From contig JBBQOS010000042.1 in NCBI GenBank assembly GCA_038331135.1, positions 1 through 6,993 on the forward strand: 6,993 bases of DNA, read 5' to 3'. Below are positions 1 to 4,963 of this stretch, piece by piece. Source of the stretch: UBA9337 sp038331135. GTDB lineage: Bacteria > Patescibacteriota > Minisyncoccia > Moranbacterales > UBA9337. How positions within the stretch are numbered: the first letter of the stretch is position 1; the number at the start of each line of letters is the position of its first letter. The notes beneath the pieces were generated by a model, which did no database searches, was not told the DNA's origin, and worked only from the letters and a program-made list of their open reading frames with translations. A program made the translations under genes and the position numbers.

Positions 1-287
1 GAATGAGTTCGTTACTCTCTAAGGCACAATTGGTGACGAAGATTTACGTGCCTCGTTGGGCGATAATCTTAGCCTCTACTATTAATGCTACTCTTATAGT
101 TCTGATGAATCTAGTAGTAATTGTTTTTTTCTTTGCTCTTAAGGGCTTTATGCCAAGCTTGCCAGCGATTGGGATGTTCTTGCTTTTCTCGGTATTTGTT
201 TATATCATTATTTTATCTTTTGCACTCTTTACTGCGCCACTTTATGTTAAATTTAGAGATCTAGCAATGATTTGGGATGTGCTGTAA
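1..287 (+). pseudogene. ABC-2 type polysaccharide-export permease fragment, 5' cut by window, C-terminus missing
   Basis: The visible 94 codons from the ATG at 3 resemble the central part of Wzm/TagG-like permeases, the membrane subunit that with an ATPase partner exports O-antigen, teichoic acid or other glycans across the inner membrane. The family cue is a segment reading LVTKIYVPRWAIILAS. Two long hydrophobic helices follow (about residues 27-47 and 54-78), then APLYVKFRDLAMIWDVL, matching the family pattern in which an N-V-R-F-R-D loop follows a membrane helix. In intact members about 90 more residues with further helices come after this loop. Here a TAA follows at once, and no frame of 288-389 restores the missing helices. 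Only two bases precede the ATG at 3, and the motif position suggests the true start lies upstream of the window. I call it a truncated gene; a short functional derivative cannot be excluded. Confidence 0.68.
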
Positions 288-389
288 AGAGGAAATAAAT
301 ACTTAATAGAATTACAAATTTCAAATTAAAAATTGACCAATCCTAGCTATACTGAACTCACACCTAAGAGACCTGCGCTTTGCAAAAAT
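288..389. other. AT-rich intergenic segment between permease fragment and IS element
   Basis: I see no gene in these 102 bases. Positions 310-335 contain a simple AT-rich run (aattacaaatttcaaatt and similar) like the leader before ftsH at 4937-4963. The last five bases (385-389, AAAAT) are the candidate left target duplication of the IS element. Joined to the sequence after 1663, this would rebuild the pre-insertion intergenic region. Confidence 0.5.
385..389. repeat. candidate left target-site duplication AAAAT
   Basis: AAAAT directly precedes the TG terminus of the IS element at 390 and is repeated exactly at 1659-1663, directly after its CA terminus. Five bases is within the 3-5 bp range known for IS3-family duplications. 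The context is AT-rich, so chance agreement is possible. Confidence 0.6.
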
Positions 390-404
390 TGGGATTTGGT
401 CTAG
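390..404 (+). repeat. IS3 left terminal inverted repeat (imperfect)
   Basis: TGGGATTTGGTCTAG pairs with the inverse of 1644-1658 at 9 of 15 positions, including the terminal TGG and the inner GTC.AG. The match is modest, so the exact extent is tentative. Confidence 0.5.
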
Positions 405-431
405 AATACGGGTACAGTAATCAAAAAAACT

Positions 432-737
432 ATGCTAAAAAAGACCCGAAAGCAGTACACTCCCGAATTTAAGTTCAAATTGGTGACGGAAGCCCTCAAA
501 AACGACAATATGACAACTATCGCCAGACAGCACGGAATTAATTTCGCCTTGCTGGCCAAGTGGAAGTCCATGTTTTTACAAAATGGCCGGCAGGTGTTTG
601 AAATGACGGATGACAAAGAAAAAGAGGAGCTCAGAAAGACCATCGCTAGACTCGAAAGAATTGTAGGGAGAAAGGAGATTGAACTGAATCTGCTAAAAAA
701 TTTTTCAGATTTTTACGAATCCCAAAGCATGCCATAA
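432..737 (+). CDS. IS3-family transposase OrfA, HTH DNA-binding subunit
   Basis: This 101-residue protein is the OrfA of the IS3 element. It binds the element's ends and is normally also made as the N-terminal part of an OrfAB fusion transposase. Residues 4-55 (TRKQYTPEFKFKLVTEALKN onward, with MTTIARQHGIN and the WK after LLAK) match the HTH_Tnp_1 fold. Residues 61-90 form a charged heptad-like helix (KEELRKTIARLERIVGRKEI), like the leucine zipper used for multimerisation. The start at 432 gives the normal N-terminus. No Shine-Dalgarno sequence precedes it, only an A-rich stretch. Its 3' end overlaps the open frame of orfB, which begins upstream of the first orfB ATG. Confidence 0.9.
   Translation: MLKKTRKQYTPEFKFKLVTEALKNDNMTTIARQHGINFALLAKWKSMFLQNGRQVFEMTDDKEKEELRKTIARLERIVGRKEIELNLLKNFSDFYESQSMP
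673..701 (+). promoter_or_regulatory. candidate -1 programmed frameshift site joining orfA and orfB
   Basis: In orfA phase the sequence reads CTA AAA AAT TTT, so positions 695-701 form A AAA AAT, an X XXY YYZ-type slippery heptamer on a run of six A. The -1 frame is open from here to the orfB stop and continues through 701-772 (KFFRFLRIPKHAIIEFARSL) into the orfB ATG at 773. Slippage would give a 397-residue OrfAB. An AGGAG at 673-677 lies 17 nt upstream and could act as an internal stimulatory Shine-Dalgarno, although the spacing is longer than in the dnaX example. I did not find an obvious downstream stem-loop. Confidence 0.55.
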
Positions 738-772
738 TCGAGTTTGCCCGCAGTCTGGTTGAAGACAATATT

Positions 773-1624
773 ATGGGAGTAAGCCGCATTTGTTTTCTTT
801 GTGGAATCAGTAAAGCCACCTTTTATGCCCACAAGGATCCCGAGCAGCAATTTGAAAACAAATACGCCCACATCAAAAAGAAGTTGGAAAAAGTGATCCA
901 AAAAAATTCCGCATATGGGATTGGCAGACTCAAACAAGAGCTATTTAACAAGTATAAGGTTTTCATCGGAAGAGATGCTCTAGCAAGGCTTTTGAGACTC
1001 TGGGGGCTATCGCTGAAAAGAAAAGTTGGCAAAAAGAAAAAGAGCATCATTCAGAAAATCCTCATTGCACTGGCTGGTAGAAGTAATCTACTGATTAGAA
1101 CTAAATTGGAAAATCCATTGCAAGCAGTAACCGCAGACATCAGTGAAATCAATTATAACCAAGGCAAAGAAAAAGGCTACCTCTCGGTGCATAAAGATGC
1201 TCTGGGGCAAATGGTGTACGGACACAAAGTGGGCAGAAATATGGAAACAAGCTTAGTGCTCAATTCTTTTGGAAAAATGCTTAAATACTGGAAAAAGAAA
1301 AAGCTCAAACCCAAAGATATATTGTTGCACAGTGACCAAGGCACACAGTATACCAGCTATGAATATGTAAATGCGGTTTTGAAAATTGGAAAAATTTCAT
1401 ATTCCACGCCAGGCACGCCCACAGAAAATCCAGGACAGGAATCATTTTTTGGAAGATTCAAAGATGAATGGAAAGCAGAAATCAATGAGTTTAGAAGTTT
1501 TGAAGAAGTTGAAAGATTTATTAAAAGTAAGATTAGGTATTATAATTATTCAAGATTACACACCAGTATTAAAAATCAAACGCCGTATATTTTTACAAAA
1601 AGCTCTCTTAATTTTAAGCAATAA
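773..1624 (+). CDS. IS3-family transposase OrfB, DDE integrase (rve) domain
   Basis: This 283-residue protein is the catalytic half of the transposase, which cleaves and joins the element's ends. The N-terminus (VSRICFLCGISKATFYAHK, residues 3-21) and the YGIGRLKQEL region (48-57) are the HTH_21-like segment preceding the retroviral-integrase fold. Candidate DDE residues are Asp122 (TADISEINY), Asp188 (HSDQGTQYTS) and Glu223 (ENPGQESFFGRFKDEW). The C-terminal RYYNYSRLHTSIKNQTP is the usual IS3 ending. The second Asp and the Glu are separated by 34 residues by hand count; the family norm is 35. The reading frame continues open upstream of 773 to the slippery site, so the natural product is probably OrfAB rather than a separately started OrfB. 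Confidence 0.92.
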   Translation: MGVSRICFLCGISKATFYAHKDPEQQFENKYAHIKKKLEKVIQKNSAYGIGRLKQELFNKYKVFIGRDALARLLRLWGLSLKRKVGKKKKSIIQKILIALAGRSNLLIRTKLENPLQAVTADISEINYNQGKEKGYLSVHKDALGQMVYGHKVGRNMETSLVLNSFGKMLKYWKKKKLKPKDILLHSDQGTQYTSYEYVNAVLKIGKISYSTPGTPTENPGQESFFGRFKDEWKAEINEFRSFEEVERFIKSKIRYYNYSRLHTSIKNQTPYIFTKSSLNFKQ

Positions 1625-1643
1625 TGGTTTAGTTAAGTTAGGA

Positions 1644-1658
1644 CTGGACAGCTTGCCA
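1644..1658 (-). repeat. IS3 right terminal inverted repeat (imperfect)
   Basis: CTGGACAGCTTGCCA ends in CA and is the imperfect inverse of 390-404. It lies 19 bp after the orfB stop and is followed at once by the AAAAT duplication. Confidence 0.5.
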
Positions 1659-1663
1659 AAAAT
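1659..1663. repeat. candidate right target-site duplication AAAAT
   Basis: This is an exact copy of 385-389, placed directly after the CA terminus of the IS element. Confidence 0.6.
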
Positions 1664-1716
1664 AATCTTTTAGTATAGACTGTAACTAAGATAATTATTA
1701 AGAAAATTTAATATTT

Positions 1717-1744
1717 ATAGAATGTTTCAATTCTATCATTTTTC
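1717..1744 (+). terminator. hairpin followed by T-rich tail, first of two
   Basis: ATAGAAT (1717-1723) and ATTCTAT (1730-1736) form a perfect 7-bp stem with a 6-nt loop, followed by CATTTTTC. The stem is AT-rich and weak, so termination efficiency is uncertain. It lies between the IS element and the S1 gene. Confidence 0.4.
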
Positions 1745-1749
1745 TTGAT

Positions 1750-1780
1750 AATTTCCTATTTTAATAGGAAATTTTTATTA
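1750..1780 (+). terminator. rho-independent-like terminator upstream of the S1 gene
   Basis: AATTTCCTATT (1750-1760) and AATAGGAAATT (1763-1773) are perfectly complementary over 11 bases with two bases between them, so in RNA the top pairs would open to form the loop. A T-rich run (TTTTTATTATTTT) follows directly. This would stop transcripts coming from the permease fragment or the IS element, so the S1 gene should have its own promoter between 1781 and 1841. I cannot place that promoter convincingly. Confidence 0.6.
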
Positions 1781-1841
1781 TTTTGCCTTTAATTATTAAT
1801 ATATAGGGAGTTGGCAATATCCCAAAAACAAGCTAAATATA

Positions 1842-3221
1842 ATGAATAATAATATTTTAGACAGCTTAGTTAATGAAGCAAAAAAAGAAGTTCCGCAAAA
1901 AGTCGCAGATAAAAAGAATGTTATCCCTGAGGATAATTCAGTTATGGGTAAGCTTTTGCAGGTAGCTAACATTGACTTTCCTGAAATAGGAAATGTTTTA
2001 GATGGAGTAGTAATTGATATTAGTCCGCACTCTGTTTTGTTAGATCTGGGAAGTTTCGGAACTGGAATTGTATATGGCAAAGATACTCGAGATGGATTAA
2101 GAGGAAATACTAAATTAAAATTAGGAGATGAAGTGCATGCTACTTTAACTAGTTTGGAAAACGAAGATGGATATATCGAATTATCTATTCGAGAAGCTTC
2201 ATATGAGAAAGCTTGGGAAGATTTGGAATCCAAAAAAGATAACGAAGAAGCTGTGGATACTCGCGTTTTGGATGCCAATAAGGGAGGTTTGATGGTGGAA
2301 ATCAATGGAATTGGAGGATTTTTACCAGTCTCTCAACTCGCAAGTGAACATTATCCAAGAGTCGAGGATGGAAACAAAAATAAAATTTTAGAAAAACTAA
2401 AAAGATTGGTGGGTCAAACTCTATTGGTTAAAATCATCGATACTTACCGTGATGAAGAAAAATTAATCGTCAGTGAGAAAGCGGCCATGAGTGAAAAGGA
2501 GCAAGTGATGATTTCTCGGCTTAAAGAAGGAGACACAATCGAAGGTGAAGTTAGTGGAGTGGTTGATTTCGGAGCTTTTATTAAATTTCTTCCAGCTGGA
2601 GTGAAAGAGGGGGATGCCTCTATTGAAGGCGATAAACTAGAAGGTCTAGTACACATTTCAGAATTAGCTTGGCAGTTAATTGATAATCCAAGAGAAATAA
2701 TTAAAGTTGGAGATAGAATAAAAGCTAAAATTATCGGAATTGATGAAGCTCGAATTTCTCTTTCAATTAGGGCTTTAGCTCAAGATCCTTGGAAAGAAGC
2801 TCAAAAGAAATATGAAGCCGGAAAAACTTATACAGGAAAAGTGGATAAAATTAATCATTTTGGAGCCTTTGTTTATTTGGATGCAAATATCCATGGATTA
2901 GCTCACGTGAGTGAATTTAGCGAAATGTATCCTGGTAAAAAGATGGAAGAAATGATGGAGGCTGGCAAAGAATACAGCTGGAAAGTTCTTTCTATTGAAC
3001 CAAAGGATCACAGAATGGGATTGGTTTTAGTAGACGCTTCTTTGGAAATCGCAGATAAAAAAGAAAAAAAATCTACTAAAAAAGAAAAAGCTGTTAAGGA
3101 AGAAAAAGAAGAAGCTGGCGAAAAGAAAGTTGTTAAAAAATCAGCTAAAAAAGAAACTGTAAAAAAAGAAGCCTCCTCTGCTAAAGCTACGGCGGACGAG
3201 AAGAAAGTTTCTGATAAATAG
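1842..3221 (+). CDS. rpsA: S1 RNA-binding domain protein, ribosomal protein S1-like, four S1 repeats
   Basis: This 459-residue cytoplasmic protein is built from S1 (OB-fold) RNA-binding repeats, as in ribosomal protein S1, which helps the 30S subunit capture mRNA. The repeats lie at about residues 48-118, 137-215, 228-310 and 324-399. The third carries the clearest signature (GEVSGVVDFGAFIKFL, then GLVHISELAW) and has an extra loop of about 18 residues at 251-268. The fourth reads GKVDKINHFGAFVYL and HGLAHVSEF. E. coli S1 has six repeats and about 557 residues; four repeats are common in other phyla. Residues 403-459 are a low-complexity Lys/Glu/Ala tail, likely disordered, and contain the repeat-encoded AKATADE. 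The start at 1842 has no Shine-Dalgarno sequence. A factor for leaders without such a sequence would fit the five SD-less starts seen here, but that is inference. Confidence 0.88.
   Translation: MNNNILDSLVNEAKKEVPQKVADKKNVIPEDNSVMGKLLQVANIDFPEIGNVLDGVVIDISPHSVLLDLGSFGTGIVYGKDTRDGLRGNTKLKLGDEVHATLTSLENEDGYIELSIREASYEKAWEDLESKKDNEEAVDTRVLDANKGGLMVEINGIGGFLPVSQLASEHYPRVEDGNKNKILEKLKRLVGQTLLVKIIDTYRDEEKLIVSEKAAMSEKEQVMISRLKEGDTIEGEVSGVVDFGAFIKFLPAGVKEGDASIEGDKLEGLVHISELAWQLIDNPREIIKVGDRIKAKIIGIDEARISLSIRALAQDPWKEAQKKYEAGKTYTGKVDKINHFGAFVYLDANIHGLAHVSEFSEMYPGKKMEEMMEAGKEYSWKVLSIEPKDHRMGLVLVDASLEIADKKEKKSTKKEKAVKEEKEEAGEKKVVKKSAKKETVKKEASSAKATADEKKVSDK
3171..3200 (+). repeat. interspersed palindromic repeat copy 1, inside S1 gene tail
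   Basis: This is a GC-rich segment in an A-rich tail. Its core GCTAAAGCTACGGCG (3180-3194) matches the core in tilS (4201-4215) at 14 of 15 positions. It is roughly palindromic around GCT-AA-AGC, with flanks CCTCC and GGCGG. It is read here as AKATADE. Confidence 0.6.
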
Positions 3222-3278
3222 ATCTTAAGTTTTGTGAGTTGAGAAAAGCCGTAGGACTTAAGATGCTTGCGGCTTTTC
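3222..3278 (+). other. interleaved complementary segments after the S1 gene (hairpin or pseudoknot)
   Basis: Two perfect 9-bp pairings are interleaved. ATCTTAAGT (3222-3230) pairs with ACTTAAGAT (3256-3264), and GAAAAGCCG (3243-3251) pairs with CGGCTTTTC (3270-3278). They could form one of two alternative hairpins or an H-type pseudoknot. The second pairing alone is a hairpin with an 18-nt loop that could act as a terminator for the S1 transcript, but what follows (GCGTTAAAAATT) is not a clear T-tract. The segment starts on the base after the S1 stop codon. Confidence 0.55.
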
Positions 3279-3327
3279 GCGTTAAAAATTAATTTAGTAT
3301 TTGTTATCAAATTTTAAATAAAAAAAT

Positions 3328-3900
3328 ATGTTAAGATCAAATATTTTTATTATTTCTGGTCCTTCTGGTGCAGGGGAAGATTCTGTAATTGAAGGATTAA
3401 GAAAACATTTTGATATCGAAAGAATTATTACCACTACCACTCGTCAAATGAGAGTAGGAGAAGCTGAGGGTAATCCTTATTATTTTATCTCGCAAAAAGA
3501 GTTTGAAAATAAAATTAGTAATGATGATTTGGCGGAATATGCTCAAGAATACAATGATAATTTTTATGGTGTAACAAAAAAAGAGCTTGAGCGGGTAAAT
3601 AATTGTGGAAAAATTGGATTGTGGAAAATAGAATATAAAGGTGTTATGACAGCCAAAAAGAAATTTCCAGAAATAAAGTCTGTATATATTGCTCCTCCTT
3701 CTTTAAAGATATTAAAAGAAAGGATTATGAAGAGAGATGGAGTTAGTGAGGAATATGTTGATGAACGTATGGAATATACAAAAGAGTGGATGAAATATGA
3801 ACACATATATGACTTTAAGATTGTAAATGAAGAGGGCAAACTTGATGAAGCTATTTTAAAAGTTGCAGATATCATAAAAAATAATATTCCAAATGAATAA
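3328..3900 (+). CDS. gmk: guanylate kinase-like protein with altered P-loop
   Basis: The 190-residue length and overall motif order match guanylate kinase, which phosphorylates GMP to GDP using ATP in the cytoplasm. The GMP-binding part is well kept: TTTTRQMRVGEAEGNPYYF (residues 35-53) with Arg39, Arg42 and Glu45, and LAEYAQEYNDNFYGV (68-82). The later APPSLKILKERIMKRDG (122-138) and YDFKIVNEEG (161-170) are also typical. Two key sites differ. The Walker A motif reads GPSGAGEDS (11-19) with Glu17 in place of the invariant Lys, and the family's IDxQG is IEYKG (101-105). Activity is therefore uncertain: it could be a kinase with a rearranged phosphate site or a binding protein, as in the MAGUK guanylate kinase domains. 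The start follows an A-rich leader without a Shine-Dalgarno sequence. The last 8 bp overlap tilS, implying co-transcription. Confidence 0.82.
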   Translation: MLRSNIFIISGPSGAGEDSVIEGLRKHFDIERIITTTTRQMRVGEAEGNPYYFISQKEFENKISNDDLAEYAQEYNDNFYGVTKKELERVNNCGKIGLWKIEYKGVMTAKKKFPEIKSVYIAPPSLKILKERIMKRDGVSEEYVDERMEYTKEWMKYEHIYDFKIVNEEGKLDEAILKVADIIKNNIPNE

Positions 3901-4936
3901 ATTAATTAAAAAAATCCAAACGTTCTCGCATCAATTTGGTCTTTGGAAAGAAGGCAGTAAGATTGTGGTGGGAGTTTCTGGCGGACCGGATAGCGTCTGC
4001 CTTTTGGATATTTTAGTTAAATTAGCCAAGAAGAAGAAATTTGCGCTACTGGTTGCTCATGTTAATTATGGCTTGCGCGAGAAAGACAGTGATAAAGATG
4101 AGGTTTTTGTGCGAAGATTAGCGCAAAAATATAATTTAAAACTGGAAGTTTTGGATGTGATGGATATTGCACCCTCCCTTAATTCCCTTCCTGCGCCACC
4201 GCTAAAGCTAAGGCGACACGCGGTCAGAGAGAGTGAGAGGTTGTCTAGCGAAAACGAATTTAGAAAAATACGTTATGAATTTTTTGAAAAAATCAGAAAA
4301 GAAAATAACTTCAATTTAATCGCAGTAGCTCATAATCGAGATGATCAAGCGGAGACAATTTTGATGCGACTTGTGCGCGGAAGCGGTCTCTTGGGACTTC
4401 GTAGTATCCGGCCGAAAAATAATAAAATTATTCGGCCGTTACTAAATAATAGTCGCAAAGAAATTATTATTTGTTTAAAGGAAAATAATCTCAAATATAG
4501 AATCGATAAAACTAACAAAGAAAATAAATTTCTAAGAAATAAATTTAGAAATAAATTAATTCCTCTAATTGAGAAAGAATATAATCCAAAAATCAAAGAA
4601 ACTCTAGCAAATTCAGTCAGTAATATCGCGGATGATTACGATTTTATTTTTCAAAGCGCTGAGAAAATTTTTAAAAAAGTTGATTTTGACGCAGAAAAAA
4701 ATATTTATTTTTTTGACTCTAATATATTTATTAAGATTCATCCAGCTTTGCAAAAACAGATTTTACGAAAGATTATTTTTAAGTTAAAGAACAACCTTTT
4801 TAACATTGAAAATGCACATTTGGAAGAAATTTTAAAAATTATCCAAAGTCAGAAAAATAAAACTCAAATAATGAAATTTAAGGGGTTGAAAATTACTAAA
4901 AAAGGTGATACCATTTACATTAGCACTAAAAGTTAA
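3893..4936 (+). CDS. tilS: tRNA(Ile)-lysidine synthase TilS
   Basis: TilS attaches lysine to C34 of the CAU-anticodon tRNA-Ile using ATP, so that it reads AUA and is charged with Ile rather than Met; the gene is essential in most bacteria. The PP-loop ATPase signature SGGPDS is at residues 29-34, followed by HVNYGLR (56-62), AHNRDDQAET (146-155) and RLVRGSGLLGLRSI (159-172). DKTNKENKFLRNKFRNKLIP (205-224) is the conserved segment after the catalytic core. At 347 residues it is shorter than the E. coli enzyme (432) and seems to lack the full C-terminal domain. Residues 94-118 are an apparent insertion that I link to an interspersed DNA repeat; canonical sequence resumes at SENEFRKIRYEFF. The start ATG overlaps the gmk stop (ATGAATAA). 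ftsH follows after 27 bp, a neighbour also seen in Firmicutes. Confidence 0.93.
   Translation: MNKLIKKIQTFSHQFGLWKEGSKIVVGVSGGPDSVCLLDILVKLAKKKKFALLVAHVNYGLREKDSDKDEVFVRRLAQKYNLKLEVLDVMDIAPSLNSLPAPPLKLRRHAVRESERLSSENEFRKIRYEFFEKIRKENNFNLIAVAHNRDDQAETILMRLVRGSGLLGLRSIRPKNNKIIRPLLNNSRKEIIICLKENNLKYRIDKTNKENKFLRNKFRNKLIPLIEKEYNPKIKETLANSVSNIADDYDFIFQSAEKIFKKVDFDAEKNIYFFDSNIFIKIHPALQKQILRKIIFKLKNNLFNIENAHLEEILKIIQSQKNKTQIMKFKGLKITKKGDTIYISTKS
4172..4248 (+). repeat. interspersed palindromic repeat copy 2, in-frame insertion in tilS
   Basis: A GC-richer block lies in an AT-rich gene. Its core GCTAAAGCTAAGGCG (4201-4215) matches the S1-gene copy at 14 of 15 positions and has imperfect palindromic flanks (CGCC before, GGCG after). 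It is read as PLKLRR, one frame shifted relative to the AKATA reading in the S1 gene. The outer limits are estimated from where TilS-like protein sequence stops and resumes. Confidence 0.55.
4409..4438 (+). repeat. GC-rich inverted repeat inside tilS
   Basis: CGGCCGAA (4409-4416) and TTCGGCCG (4431-4438) form a perfect 8-bp stem around a 14-nt AT-only loop. Both arms are read as Arg-Pro (CGG CCG), codons that look out of place in this AT-rich gene. No T-tract follows, so it is not a terminator. It could affect mRNA folding or be coincidental coding. Confidence 0.4.
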
Positions 4937-4963
4937 AGTTAAATTATTAAATCAAAAATTAAA

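Larger units (their letters stand above)
390..1658 (+). mobile_element. IS3-family insertion sequence, apparently complete, about 1.27 kb
   Basis: The element is bounded by TGGGATTTGGTCTAG (390-404) and the inverse of TGGCAAGCTGTCCAG (1644-1658). These ends start with the TG...CA typical of IS3 elements and match at 9 of 15 positions. It is flanked by the same five bases, AAAAT. Inside are a 101-codon orfA with a helix-turn-helix and a 283-codon orfB with a DDE integrase core in the -1 frame relative to orfA, the standard IS3 arrangement. The length of 1269 bp is normal for the family. There are 42 bp before orfA and 34 bp after orfB. Both frames are open, so the copy may be active. The exact ends are inferred from the TG/CA plus duplication signal and could be off by a few bases. 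Confidence 0.78.

Noticed and set aside
351..383. TGAACTCACACCT resembling the end of the second IS (TGAACTGTACCCT), as a possible IS remnant
   Set aside because: Only the first six bases agree well and no partner end or transposase piece is nearby. The TG at 390 with AAAAT duplication is better supported as the IS boundary.
1386..1673. Open frame on the + strand overlapping the orfB 3' half
   Set aside because: It is the out-of-frame reading of the DDE region. orfB carries the family motifs in its own frame, and this product has none.
1838..1843. TATAAT overlapping the S1 start codon, with TTGGCA at 1811-1816
   Set aside because: The spacing between the two hexamers is 21 bp and transcription would begin inside the coding region. 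This is more likely chance in AT-rich DNA.
1796..2305. Long open frame on the minus strand (169 codons) overlapping the S1 gene start
   Set aside because: It lies antisense to a clear four-repeat S1 protein, its product has no recognisable features, and its composition is what a shadow of that gene would give.
3057..3170. A-rich, repeat-like run in the S1 gene tail as a possible satellite
   Set aside because: It encodes a Lys/Glu-rich tail with irregular units; low complexity of the protein explains it.
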